Below, piece after piece: positions 24,291-33,168 of a DNA stretch of 44,980 nt. Source of the stretch: Sphingomonadales bacterium (GTDB taxonomy: Bacteria; Pseudomonadota; Alphaproteobacteria; Sphingomonadales; Sphingomonadaceae); the NCBI GenBank assembly GCA_004173185.1, contig SEFZ01000033.1, positions 1-44,980 on the forward strand, read 5' to 3'. Every line of letters begins with the position of its first letter. Position 1 is the stretch's first letter. The translations under genes were made by a program, and so were the position numbers. The notes beneath the pieces are model-generated. The model had not been told where the DNA came from and searched no databases. It saw only the letters and a list, made by a program, of their open reading frames with translations.

Positions 24291-27032
24291 ATGACCATGC
24301 GTATGCTGATCGACGCACGCCACCGGGAGGAAACCCGGGTCGCCGTCGTCAAAGGAAACCGGATCGAAGAGTTTGACTTCGAGTCCGCTGAGCGCAAGCA
24401 GCTCAAGGGCAATATCTATCTAGCCAAGGTTACCCGCGTTGAGCCGTCGCTCCAGGCGGCGTTCATCGATTACGGCGGCAATCGCCACGGGTTCCTCGCG
24501 TTCAGCGAAATCCACCCGGATTATTACCAGATCCCCAAGGAGGATCGCGAGGCGCTCCTGCGTGAGGAAGCCGAGCACGCCGCCGAGGAAGCCGCTCTGC
24601 GCGCCGAGGAAGATGGCGATGACGACGATCATCTCGATGGGGATGACGGCGTAGAGGTGCTCGAGCGTCCGCATGACGACGACGAGGACGATCACGATCA
24701 TGACGATGTCGAAGCCTCGGAAGAGGACGAGACTTCGGAAGGCGGCGAATCGCGCGGTCGTGGCCGTGGACGCGGCAAGGGCCGTGGCGGACGCGGCGGT
24801 GGCGAGAGCGCTGCCGACGAACTGCGCAACAAGCGCATGAACCTGCGCCGCCGCTACAAGATTCAGGACGTGATCCGCCGCCGTCAGGTGCTGCTGGTTC
24901 AGGTCGTCAAGGAAGAGCGCGGCAATAAGGGCGCGGCGCTGACCACCTATTTGTCGCTCGCCGGTCGGTATTGCGTGCTGATGCCCAACACCGCGCATGG
25001 CGGTGGCATTTCGCGCAAGATTTCGTCGGCTGCGGATCGCAAGCGCCTCAAGACCATCATGGCGGATATGAAGCTGCCGCCGTCGATGGGCTGCATCGTC
25101 CGCACTGCGGGCCTTCAGCGCACCAAGGTCGAGATCAAGCGTGACTTCGACTATCTCGCCCGGCTGTGGGATGGGATTCGCGAGGAGACGCTCAAATCCT
25201 CCGCGCCCGCGCTCGTCTATGGCGATAGCGATCTGATGAAGCGGGCGATCCGCGACATCTATAACAAGGATATCGACGAGGTGATCGTCGAGGGCGAAGA
25301 CGGCTATCGTCAGGCGCGAGAGTTCATGAAGCTCCTGATGCCGAGCCACGCAAAGAAGGTGAAGCAATATGCCGATGCCGTGCCGCTGTTCCAGCGCGCC
25401 GGGGTCGAAGAGCAGCTTTCGGCGATGTACCATCCGGTGGTGCAGCTGAAATCGGGTGGCTATCTGGTCATCAACCCGACCGAGGCACTGGTTTCGATCG
25501 ACATCAACTCGGGCCGTTCGACTCGCGAGCATTCGATCGAGCAGACCGCGACCGCGACGAACCTCGAAGCCGCGCACGAAATCGCCCGCCAGCTCCGCCT
25601 GCGCGACATGGCCGGGCTGGTCGTGATCGATTTCATCGACATGGATCATGGCTCGAACGTTCGTAAGGTCGAGAAGGCAATGAAGGAGGCGCTGAAGAAC
25701 GATCGCGCCCGCATCCAGGTTGGCCGCATCTCGGCATTCGGCCTGATGGAAATGAGCCGCCAGCGCCTGCGCACCGGCGTGCTCGAAGCATCGACCCGCG
25801 CATGCCCGCATTGCGAAGGCACCGGTCTGGTCCGCACCGCTTCGTCGGCAGGGCTTTCGGCGCTTCGCATGATCGAAGACGAGGCCGCACGCGGTCGCGG
25901 CTCGGTCATCACGCTGCGCGCCAGCCAGGAAGCGGCGTTCTACGTGCTCAACCGCAAGCGCGCCGACATTGCCGAAATCGAGGATCGCTATGGCGTGATG
26001 GTCGAGATCATCTCGGACGGCGAGCTTGAGGGCGCGCGCATGACGGTCGAGGCTTCCGGCCCGCCGCCGCTGCACGCACCGCGCTTCGAAAAGCTGATCG
26101 AAGAGCCCGAAGACGATTACGTCGAGGAGATCGACGAAGAAGAGGAAGAGGAAGAAGCAGAGGAGCCGCGTTCGCGCAGCGCCCGCGAACCTCGCGAACC
26201 TCGTGAGCGCAGCGAAGAGGGCGAAGGCGAGGGCCGTGGCAAGCGTCGTCGCCGTCGTCGTGGCCGTGGTCGCGGTCGTGAGGAAGGTGGCTCCGAATCG
26301 AGCGAGCCGCGCGCAGAGGGTGAAGAGCCCGAAGCCGGCGAAGCGCAGGATGGCGAAGTCCAGGACGGCGACGTTCAGGACAGCGAAGGCCAGGCCGAGG
26401 AAGCGCCGCGCGAAGGCGAGACCGCCGAGGGCGCACGCAAGCGCCGCCGTCGTGGCCGTCGTGGCGGTCGCCGTGGTGATCGCGTCGAAGGTAGCGTCGA
26501 GAGCGGTGCCGAGGGTTCGGACGAGAGCGGCGAAGAGGCTCCTGTAGCCGAAGCCGTTGCCGTCGAAGCCGTCGAAGCCGAGCCGGTTGCCGAGGAAGCA
26601 CCTGCACCCAAGCGTTCGCGCCGCAAAAAGCCTGTGGCGAGCGAAGCTGAAGCGGCAGAGCCGGTGGCTGCAATCGTCGAGGCTCCCGCCGTTGAGGCAG
26701 CAGCCGAGCCAGTGGCCGAAAAGCCCAAGCGTTCGCGCCGCAAAAAGGCCGATGAAGCCCCCGTCGCCGAACCCGCGCCGGTTGCTGAAACCGCGGCCGA
26801 AGCGCCGGTCGAAGCTGCGCCTGAGCCGGTGGCCGAAAAGCCCAAGCGCACGCGCCGCAAGGCCGCCGCACCGGCTGAGCCGGTTGCCGGGCCTGAAGCG
26901 GTTGCCGCCGCTGCTCCTGAAGCCGCTCCCGAACCCGCTGCTCCCGCAGTGGAAGCGGAAACTGCGGACGGCGCAGGCGAGGAAGCTGCTCCCCGCCGTG
27001 GCGGATGGTGGAACCGCACCTTCGGCGCCTGA
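24291..27032 (+). CDS. rne: Ribonuclease E
   Basis: The central endonuclease of RNA decay and processing. The 913-residue start MTMRMLIDARH follows GGAGA by 7 bases. The S1 domain begins near 37 but is split by an insert of roughly 100 residues (about 90-185): first extremely acidic (Asp/Glu runs with His), then RGRGRGKGRGGRGG. Catalytic D404 (DINSG) and D447 (VVIDFID) are 43 apart, as in E. coli D303/D346, and the zinc-link Cys pair is C505/C508. The C-terminal third is disordered: acidic, Arg-rich (RKRRRRGRRGG) and with three PKRSRRK/PKRTRRK repeats, ending RGGWWNRTFGA. It lies alone on its transcript, before a hairpin. Confidence 0.96.
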   Translation: MTMRMLIDARHREETRVAVVKGNRIEEFDFESAERKQLKGNIYLAKVTRVEPSLQAAFIDYGGNRHGFLAFSEIHPDYYQIPKEDREALLREEAEHAAEEAALRAEEDGDDDDHLDGDDGVEVLERPHDDDEDDHDHDDVEASEEDETSEGGESRGRGRGRGKGRGGRGGGESAADELRNKRMNLRRRYKIQDVIRRRQVLLVQVVKEERGNKGAALTTYLSLAGRYCVLMPNTAHGGGISRKISSAADRKRLKTIMADMKLPPSMGCIVRTAGLQRTKVEIKRDFDYLARLWDGIREETLKSSAPALVYGDSDLMKRAIRDIYNKDIDEVIVEGEDGYRQAREFMKLLMPSHAKKVKQYADAVPLFQRAGVEEQLSAMYHPVVQLKSGGYLVINPTEALVSIDINSGRSTREHSIEQTATATNLEAAHEIARQLRLRDMAGLVVIDFIDMDHGSNVRKVEKAMKEALKNDRARIQVGRISAFGLMEMSRQRLRTGVLEASTRACPHCEGTGLVRTASSAGLSALRMIEDEAARGRGSVITLRASQEAAFYVLNRKRADIAEIEDRYGVMVEIISDGELEGARMTVEASGPPPLHAPRFEKLIEEPEDDYVEEIDEEEEEEEAEEPRSRSAREPREPRERSEEGEGEGRGKRRRRRRGRGRGREEGGSESSEPRAEGEEPEAGEAQDGEVQDGDVQDSEGQAEEAPREGETAEGARKRRRRGRRGGRRGDRVEGSVESGAEGSDESGEEAPVAEAVAVEAVEAEPVAEEAPAPKRSRRKKPVASEAEAAEPVAAIVEAPAVEAAAEPVAEKPKRSRRKKADEAPVAEPAPVAETAAEAPVEAAPEPVAEKPKRTRRKAAAPAEPVAGPEAVAAAAPEAAPEPAAPAVEAETADGAGEEAAPRRGGWWNRTFGA

Positions 27033-27039
27033 CTTTGAA

Positions 27040-27067
27040 CGGGCCCGCGGCTAATCCCGCGGGCCCG
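27040..27067 (+). terminator. Hairpin downstream of rne
   Basis: A perfect 11-bp stem, CGGGCCCGCGG/CCGCGGGCCCG, with a 6-base loop, starts 7 bases after the rne stop. Only two Ts follow, so intrinsic termination may be weak. Confidence 0.7.
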
Positions 27068-27126
27068 CTTCACCCAGCGTTCATGGCCATGCGGCAAGAG
27101 CGGTTTTGCGGAGGAAGTTTCAGACG

Positions 27127-28506
27127 ATGATGACGCGTATGAAGCGCTTCGCTTGCTTTCTGGCTCTGCTCTGCCTGGCATGCTTCGCAGCGACCCCGGT
27201 GCTCGCGCAGAGCCTGCTCCGCGATGCCGAGACCGAAGCACTCCTCACCGATATGGCGCGCCCGCTGTTCGACGCGGCTGGGCTGTCACCTGGCAGCACC
27301 AAGGTCGTGCTCATCGGCGACAAATCGATCAACGCCTTCGTCGCGGGCGGGCAGATCGTCTATATTCATTCGGGCCTGATCGACGCCGCCGACACTGCCA
27401 ACGAAGTGCAGGGCGTGATCGCGCACGAAATCGGCCACATCACCGGCGGCCATGCCGTGTTCCAGAATGATGGCGGCTATGGCAACATCTCGATCCTGAG
27501 CCTGTTGCTCGGTGCCGCGGCGATGGCGGCGGGCTCACCCGAGGCGGGCACGGGTATCCTGATGATGGGCCAGCGCGCCGCGATCGGCAAATATCTCGCG
27601 TTCAGCCGCATCCAGGAAAGCTCGGCCGATGCCGCTGGCGCCACCTATCTCACCAAGGCCGGGATCACCGGCAAGGGCATGCTGAGCTTCTTCAACAAGC
27701 TTACTGCCCAGATGCATCGCTACGGCTATTACACGACCAATCCAGAAGTCGATCCGTTCGCCCAGACCCATCCGATGTCGGCCGATCGCGTCGAAAATCT
27801 CAAGGCCGACCTTCAGGGCGCGGCAGCATGGTCCAAGCCGCTCGACGCCGGGATCGAGGCGCGTTTCAAGCGCGTCCAGGCCAAGCTGCGCGGCTATATG
27901 AACGATCCCGAAGTGACGCTCCGCCGCTATCCCAAGAGCGACCAGTCGGTCGCCGCGCATTATGCCCGCGCTTATGCCTATCATAAGTCCGGTTATCCCG
28001 AGCAGGCCGCCGCCGAGACCAATGCGCTGGTAAAAAGCGCGCCGACCGATCCCTATTTCCTGGAACTCGAAGGGCAGATCCTGCTCGAATCGGGCAAGCC
28101 GGTCGAGTCGCTGGCCCCACTTCGCGAAGCGACTGAGCTCTCGAAGAACGAGCCGTTGATCGCCACCAGTTTCGGCCACGCGCTGATCGCGACCGAGGAT
28201 AAGGACAATCTGGCAGAGGCCGAGAAGATCCTCAAACAGGCAGTGGGGCGGGACCGTGAAAACCCGTTCGCCTGGTTCAACCTGGGCACGGTCTATGAGC
28301 GAAAGGGCGATGAGCCGCGCACGGCGCTGGCCACTGCCGAGCGCGCGCATCTGATCGGCCAGGCGGGGGTTGCGCTGATGAGCGCCCGCCGTGCCATGGG
28401 CGGGCTGCCCTCCGGCTCGCCGGACTGGATTCGCGCGCAGGACATCGTGATGGTGTCACAGACCAAACTTGAAGATGAAAAGAAGCGGAAGAAGCGCCTG
28501 CAATGA
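27127..28506 (+). CDS. M48 zinc metalloprotease with TPR region (BepA/LoiP-like)
   Basis: A 459-residue periplasmic protease: Sec signal (cleavage after VLA near 27), an M48 catalytic domain with H100-E-I-G-H104 and third ligand E164 (ESSAD), then a C-terminal TPR-like helical region (about 260-450) with repeated Ala/Tyr/Leu helices. This architecture matches BepA (YfgC), which degrades or chaperones misassembled outer-membrane proteins such as LptD; that role is inferred. The GGAGG site at 27110-27114 points to the ATG at 27127, or the next codon. An earlier TTG at 27106 would extend it without a ribosome site. Its stop overlaps the DsbA-type gene by ATGA. Confidence 0.92.
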   Translation: MMTRMKRFACFLALLCLACFAATPVLAQSLLRDAETEALLTDMARPLFDAAGLSPGSTKVVLIGDKSINAFVAGGQIVYIHSGLIDAADTANEVQGVIAHEIGHITGGHAVFQNDGGYGNISILSLLLGAAAMAAGSPEAGTGILMMGQRAAIGKYLAFSRIQESSADAAGATYLTKAGITGKGMLSFFNKLTAQMHRYGYYTTNPEVDPFAQTHPMSADRVENLKADLQGAAAWSKPLDAGIEARFKRVQAKLRGYMNDPEVTLRRYPKSDQSVAAHYARAYAYHKSGYPEQAAAETNALVKSAPTDPYFLELEGQILLESGKPVESLAPLREATELSKNEPLIATSFGHALIATEDKDNLAEAEKILKQAVGRDRENPFAWFNLGTVYERKGDEPRTALATAERAHLIGQAGVALMSARRAMGGLPSGSPDWIRAQDIVMVSQTKLEDEKKRKKRLQ

Positions 28507-29276
28507 TCGAGAAACTGGTGCGTAACCCGCTGGCGCTTGCCGCCGCCTTCATCGTCTCCGCTTTGCTGGGCGCGTTGTTCTTCGCGCTGATCCAGGCGTG
28601 GCTGCCGGGCGCGGGCAAAAAGGCCGAGATCGAGCGCGTGGTGCGCAACTATATCCTCGAACATCCCGAAATCCTGCCCGAAGCGATCGAAAAGCTCCGC
28701 GCGCGCGACGTGATCAAGGCCGAGCAGGCCGAGAAGGATGCGCAAAAGGCGCTCCCCGCGATCCTCGCTGCGGTCCGCAAACCTTATGCCTCAGCCGAAG
28801 CCGGCAACCCCAAGGGTGACGTCACCGTGGTCGCGTTCATGGACTATGCCTGTGGCTATTGCCGCGCGAGCCTGCCCGGACTCGAAGAGCTGATCGCCAA
28901 TGACCCGAACGTCCGCGTGGTCTATCGCGAATTCCCGGTGCTGGGGCAGGAGAGCCTTGTTGCGGCCCGCTGGGCGCTGGCTGCGGCCGAACAGGGCAAG
29001 TATCTTGCTTTCCACAACGCGCTTTATGCCGAAGGCCCGCCGACCAGCGAGGCGATCGCCGCCGCCGCCGCCAAGGCCGGGCTCGACAAGGCGCAGGCCG
29101 AGAAATCGGCACAAGCGCAGCCGGTGACCGACGAGATTCAGAGCAACCACGCGATCGGCCAGAAGCTGGCGATGACCGGCACACCGAGTTGGGTGATCGG
29201 CGGCCAGCTGTCTTATGGCGCGAAGGATTATGCGGGCCTAGCCGAAGCCGTCGCCGAAGCGCGAAAGGCGAAGTAA
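28503..29276 (+). CDS. DsbA-family thiol:disulfide oxidoreductase, membrane-anchored
   Basis: A 257-residue protein with an N-terminal anchor (about 9-33), a helical N-terminal extension (40-95) and a DsbA/thioredoxin domain. The active site is C117-G-Y-C120 in MDYACGYCR and the cis-Pro loop is GTPSWVIG. The extension ILEHPEILPEAIEKL matches Com1/ScsC-like proteins, where it can mediate oligomerisation, so isomerase activity is possible. It is translationally coupled to the M48 protease, fitting a role in folding or quality control of exported proteins. Confidence 0.92.
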   Translation: MIEKLVRNPLALAAAFIVSALLGALFFALIQAWLPGAGKKAEIERVVRNYILEHPEILPEAIEKLRARDVIKAEQAEKDAQKALPAILAAVRKPYASAEAGNPKGDVTVVAFMDYACGYCRASLPGLEELIANDPNVRVVYREFPVLGQESLVAARWALAAAEQGKYLAFHNALYAEGPPTSEAIAAAAAKAGLDKAQAEKSAQAQPVTDEIQSNHAIGQKLAMTGTPSWVIGGQLSYGAKDYAGLAEAVAEARKAK

Positions 29277-29340
29277 GTCCGCTTGTTCGGACGGGGGCGG
29301 CTTCCTACGTAACGGAAGCGTTTCGTCCCCGGGGGTCCCC

Positions 29341-30291
29341 ATGTCATCCATCCTGTCGGTCTCCCAGGTCAGCAAGACCTATGCCTCTGGCCATAAGGCG
29401 CTCGATCATGTCGATCTCGACATCAGGCGCGGCGAGATTTTCGCGCTGCTCGGCCCGAATGGCGCGGGCAAGACCACGCTGATATCGATCATTTGCGGCA
29501 TCGTTACGCCCAGCACTGGTACGATATTGGTCGATGGCCATGACGCGATCCGCAACGCCCGCGAAGCCCGCTCGAAAATCGGGCTGGTGCCGCAGGAGAT
29601 CGCGGTCGACATGTTCTCCACCGTCGCCTCGACGTTGCGCTTCTCGCGCGGGCTGTTCGGCAAAAAGCCCGATCAGGCGCATCTCGATCAGGTGCTGAAA
29701 GACCTGTCGCTGTGGGACAAGCGCGATGCCAAGATCATGGAGCTTTCGGGCGGCATGAAGCGCCGCGTGATGATCGCCAAGGCGCTCTCGCACGAGCCCG
29801 ATATCCTCTTCCTCGATGAGCCCACCGCCGGCGTGGATGTGTCGCTGCGCCGCGATATGTGGAAGATGATCGGCAAGCTGCGCGAAAACGGCACCACGAT
29901 CATCCTGACCACCCATTATATCGAGGAGGCCGAGGAAATGGCCGATCGGGTGGGTGTGATCAACAAGGGCCAGTTGCTGCTTGTTGAGGACAAGGCCGCG
30001 CTGATGAAGAAGCTCGGCAAGCGCGAGATGGATATTTCGCTCGTCGAGCCGCTGTCGGTGGTTCCGGCCGAACTCGGCGAATGGCATCTCACACTTGAGG
30101 ATGAAGGGCATCGCCTGCGCTACGTCTTCGATGCGCAGGCCGAGCGCACCGGCATCCCATCGTTGCTCCGCAAGCTTTCCGATCTCGGCATCGGCTTCAA
30201 GGATCTCGATACCAGCAAGTCGAGCCTCGAGGACATCTTCGTCGATCTGGTCGAGCACCGCGAATCCGCCAATGAAGGAGCCGCGGCATGA
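29341..30291 (+). CDS. ABC transporter ATP-binding protein (YadG-like)
   Basis: The ATPase of an ABC-2 type exporter. The 316 residues carry Walker A GPNGAGKTT (38-46), a Q-loop at VPQE, the signature LSGGM (135-139) and Walker B ILFLDEP (155-161) with the switch His in TTHYIEEAEEM. A C-terminal extension of about 90 residues follows. The best match from memory is E. coli YadG, partner of the YadH permease; the substrate is unknown. The 64-base spacer upstream holds GTCCG/CGGAC and GCTTCC/GGAAGC hairpins without T tracts. The stop overlaps the permease start (ATGA). Confidence 0.92.
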   Translation: MSSILSVSQVSKTYASGHKALDHVDLDIRRGEIFALLGPNGAGKTTLISIICGIVTPSTGTILVDGHDAIRNAREARSKIGLVPQEIAVDMFSTVASTLRFSRGLFGKKPDQAHLDQVLKDLSLWDKRDAKIMELSGGMKRRVMIAKALSHEPDILFLDEPTAGVDVSLRRDMWKMIGKLRENGTTIILTTHYIEEAEEMADRVGVINKGQLLLVEDKAALMKKLGKREMDISLVEPLSVVPAELGEWHLTLEDEGHRLRYVFDAQAERTGIPSLLRKLSDLGIGFKDLDTSKSSLEDIFVDLVEHRESANEGAAA

Positions 30292-31058
30292 CCGGCATCA
30301 ACCTGCCCGGCATCTGGGCAATCTACCGATTCGAGATGGCGCGCACCTTGCGCACGCTCTGGCAATCGATCGTGACCCCGGTGATCACCACTTCGCTATA
30401 TTTCATCGTGTTCGGCGGTGCGATCGGCAGCCGGATCGATTCGATCGGTGACGTGAATTACGGCAGCTTTCTCGTGCCCGGCCTGATCATGCTCTCGCTG
30501 CTGACCCAGAGCATCGCGAATGCATCGATCGGGATCTACTTCCCCAAATTCACCGGCACCGTGTTCGAGCTGCTCTCGGCGCCGATCTCTGCGGTGGAGA
30601 TGGTGATCGGATTCGTGGGCGCGGCGGCGACCAAATCGATCGTGATCGGGCTGATCATCCTCGCCACCTCGGCTTTCTTCGTGCCGCTGCGGGTGGATCA
30701 TCCGCTGGCAATGCTGGCCTTCCTGGTGCTCACGTCGATCACCTTCAGCATGTTCGGCTTCATCATCGGCATCTGGGCCAATGGCTTTGAGCAGCTGAAT
30801 ATCGTGCCGGCGCTGCTCGTCACCCCGCTCACCTTCCTCGGCGGCGCATTCTATTCGATCGACATGCTGCCCGAGCCTTGGCGCACGGTCTCGCTGTTCA
30901 ATCCGGTGGTCTATCTGGTCAGCGGCTTCCGCTGGAGCTTCTTCGGGGCGGGCGATGTCGATATCTGGTGGAGCCTCGGCTTTACCGGCGCCTTCCTCGC
31001 GATCTGCCTCGCGCTGATCGTCCTGATTTTTCGGACCGGGTATCGCTTGAAGAACTAG
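30288..31058 (+). CDS. ABC-2 type transporter permease (YadH-like)
   Basis: A 256-residue six-helix permease that pairs with the ATPase just upstream. The ABC-2 signature region is present in the second half (NIVPALLVTPLTFLGGAFYS, then LFNPVVYLVSGFRW). An amphipathic N-terminal coupling helix (IYRFEMARTLRTLWQ) precedes the first membrane segment. The gene starts with an ATGA overlap. Its TAG shares the tetramer CTAG (31055-31058) with the stop of the convergent thioesterase gene, so there is no room for a terminator between them. Confidence 0.92.
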   Translation: MTGINLPGIWAIYRFEMARTLRTLWQSIVTPVITTSLYFIVFGGAIGSRIDSIGDVNYGSFLVPGLIMLSLLTQSIANASIGIYFPKFTGTVFELLSAPISAVEMVIGFVGAAATKSIVIGLIILATSAFFVPLRVDHPLAMLAFLVLTSITFSMFGFIIGIWANGFEQLNIVPALLVTPLTFLGGAFYSIDMLPEPWRTVSLFNPVVYLVSGFRWSFFGAGDVDIWWSLGFTGAFLAICLALIVLIFRTGYRLKN

Positions 31059-31447
31059 GCCATGAAAATCTCGGCCAGATGCGGCGGCACGCGCACCAGC
31101 CGGCCCGTCGTCTGATCGATGATCGCCCAGGTCGATTTGGCCTCGACGCGAACCTTGCCGTCCGCGCCGGTGAAGCGCAGGTGCCGATTAAAGCGCGCAC
31201 CGCGCGGCGGCTCGGGGATCCAGGTCTCGGCGGTCACGGTCTCTCCGACCGAGACATTCCCGCGATAATCCACCTCGTGCCGTGTCACGACCCAGATATA
31301 GCGATCCACATCGGCCTGCGGCGCGGTGTCGCGCCAATGGCGCACGGATATGTCCTGAATCCACTTCACCCAGACCGCATTATTGACGTGGCCAAGCTCG
31401 TCGATGTCCTCGGGGCTGGCGGTGATCGTCTTGCGATAGGGCGTCAT
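31055..31447 (-). CDS. Hotdog-fold acyl-CoA thioesterase (4HBT family)
   Basis: A 130-residue single hotdog domain. The 4-hydroxybenzoyl-CoA-thioesterase motif is DIDELGHVNNAVWVKW, with the catalytic-type D16 and H20. Family members hydrolyse acyl-CoA or 4-hydroxybenzoyl-CoA; the substrate here is not determinable. It is the downstream gene of a minus-strand series that begins at 33114, but its ATG lies 10 bases from the end of the preceding lipoprotein gene, so it may be cotranscribed with it. Confidence 0.9.
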   Translation of the reverse strand: MTPYRKTITASPEDIDELGHVNNAVWVKWIQDISVRHWRDTAPQADVDRYIWVVTRHEVDYRGNVSVGETVTAETWIPEPPRGARFNRHLRFTGADGKVRVEAKSTWAIIDQTTGRLVRVPPHLAEIFMA

Positions 31448-31457
31448 GTCCCTTCGT

Positions 31458-32297
31458 TTAGCGGCGCAACGGGCTGCACGGAAGCGGCGGCAGGCCGGGC
31501 TGGGTGAAGGTCATGCTCTCGCCCTTGCCGGCGAAGCTGGTGCCGCCAGCCGCATAGCGGATGCCCGATGCCACGCGCTCTTGCTTGAGCACGCTCGTCT
31601 TGCCCGCGCGGGTGATCGTCACCTTGCCATTGTCGGGATCGAACGCCGCATTCATCCGCGAACCGTCGATGCACTTATAGCGCGCGGTCGATCGGGTATC
31701 GAGCGGTGGCGGGGTCGTCGTCGGGCCGGGATCGGGGCGCGGCTTGATGTCTGCGGTGCGGATGCGCCAGCTCTTCGCTTCCTCGCTCGCGCCGTCGACG
31801 ATGGTGCGGTGGAGCGTCATCGACCCAACCATGTTGACCAAAGCGCCGGTCTTGAGCTTGCCGTTGATCTGCACCGGCACGGTCACGAAGCGCTGGCCCG
31901 CGCCCGCATCGATCGCGCCGGGGGTGCCGACCTGCGCATTATACCCGGCATATTTGTCGAAGCTGGCGGCGAAGGCCTGCGCGGTCATCCCCGATGCCTT
32001 GCCGACGCCTTCCCAGAGCGCCCAGGCATCGGTGTATTTCTTCTCGCCGATCCGCGCGTAATAAAGCTGCACGACATCGGCCGCGCCCTTCGCGGTTTCG
32101 TCGATTGCCGGCGCGGTGGGCTGGGTCGAAATGCTGTTGGTGGCATTGTCCGGGACCGGCTGGAGCGACGGCGGCGTGACGGGTGCCTCCGCCACCACAT
32201 TTTCGGTCAGCACCGTCTCGTTGATCGCCGCATTCTGATCGGCAGGCTGGATCGTGCACGCGCCAAGCGCGCAGGCGGCTAGCAATATCGGTCGCAT
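31458..32297 (-). CDS. Lipoprotein with C-terminal MliC-like domain
   Basis: A 279-residue predicted lipoprotein: MRPILLAACALGAC with the acylated Cys probably at 14, a Thr/Pro/Ala-rich spacer, a central folded region (about 70-190, GAADVVQLYYARIGEKKYTDAW onward), a Pro-rich linker, then about 70 residues resembling the MliC/PliC lysozyme-inhibitor domain (YKCIDGSRM, VASGIRYAAGGTSFAGKGE, final Cys pairing). MliC domains inhibit C-type lysozymes. The match is by pattern only. The ATG at 32297 is chosen because it alone gives a signal sequence. It lies 43 bases downstream of an ABC ATPase gene. Confidence 0.8.
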   Translation of the reverse strand: MRPILLAACALGACTIQPADQNAAINETVLTENVVAEAPVTPPSLQPVPDNATNSISTQPTAPAIDETAKGAADVVQLYYARIGEKKYTDAWALWEGVGKASGMTAQAFAASFDKYAGYNAQVGTPGAIDAGAGQRFVTVPVQINGKLKTGALVNMVGSMTLHRTIVDGASEEAKSWRIRTADIKPRPDPGPTTTPPPLDTRSTARYKCIDGSRMNAAFDPDNGKVTITRAGKTSVLKQERVASGIRYAAGGTSFAGKGESMTFTQPGLPPLPCSPLRR

Positions 32298-32340
32298 GGA
32301 CAGGCCCCTAAATCTTCTGGTCGCGCAACGAACGCGGCAA

Positions 32341-33114
32341 TCAGTGTGCGCGTTCCAGCGCCGCCAGCCGATGAGCCTGTTCGCGCGGTACCGCGAGCAA
32401 GGCATCGGCCGCAGCGCCGCCCTTGCCGGCGAGCAATTCCGCCGGCGTCGCATCCGCCACGATCCGCCCTGCCGCCATCACCAGCACGCGGTCCGCGAGC
32501 AGCAAAGCCTCGGCCATGTCATGCGTCACCAATATCGTGGTCAGCGCCAATCGGTCGTGCAGCGCGCGGATCGATTTGCCCAAAGCGGCGCGCGTTACCG
32601 GATCGAGCGCGCCGAATGGCTCGTCCATCAGCAAGATGCCCGGCGCCGTCGCCAGCGCCCGCGCCACGCCGACGCGCTGCTGCTGCCCGCCAGAAAGCGC
32701 ATCGGGCATCCGTGCCGCGAACTCGGCGGGCAGCTCGACCAGCGCCAGCAACTCGGCCACTCGCGCCGCAGTCTCCCGCTCACCCGCCAGCTTGAGCGGA
32801 ATCGCAATATTCTCAGCCACGGTCATGTGCGGGAACAACCCGACATTCTGGAAGACATAGCCGATCCGCCGCCGCAGCAGATGGGGAGGCTGGTCACCCA
32901 CCGGATCGCCGCCGATGCAGACTTCGCCCGCGCTCGGCTCGATCAGCCGGTTGACCGTCTTGAGCAAGGTCGATTTGCCCGAACCCGAGCTGCCGACCAG
33001 CGCAACGAAGCTCCCGCTGGCAATCTCCAGCGACACGTCATCCACTGCGGTCACGCCGCCGCCAAATGTCTTGCTGACATTTTTGTAGGTAACGCGGCGG
33101 GTTTGCTCTGGCAT
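32341..33114 (-). CDS. ABC ATPase, osmoprotectant/quaternary-amine type (OpuCA-like), no permease nearby
   Basis: A 257-residue ATPase with Walker A GSSGSGKST (41-49), Q-loop FQNVGLFPHMTV, signature LSGGQQQRV (140-148) and Walker B ILLMDEPFGALDP. The PHMTV and LDPVTR features group it with the OpuCA/ProV branch of importers, but the C-terminal CBS pair of OpuCA is missing. No permease or binding protein occurs in the neighbourhood, so it may pair with a distant permease or have been left behind. The ATG at 33114 gives the usual N-terminus; an upstream in-frame codon would cross into the divergent promoter. Confidence 0.88.
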   Translation of the reverse strand: MPEQTRRVTYKNVSKTFGGGVTAVDDVSLEIASGSFVALVGSSGSGKSTLLKTVNRLIEPSAGEVCIGGDPVGDQPPHLLRRRIGYVFQNVGLFPHMTVAENIAIPLKLAGERETAARVAELLALVELPAEFAARMPDALSGGQQQRVGVARALATAPGILLMDEPFGALDPVTRAALGKSIRALHDRLALTTILVTHDMAEALLLADRVLVMAAGRIVADATPAELLAGKGGAAADALLAVPREQAHRLAALERAH

Positions 33115-33168
33115 CGAAGCAAATAGTGCGGGATGATCGCGCAAAGGTCAAAAATAGGGAGAGGCGCG

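Noticed and set aside
24420..26075. A 551-codon antisense frame inside rne
   Set aside because: It mirrors the high-GC codon structure of rne, has no ribosome site and no family resemblance, and rne itself carries all catalytic residues.
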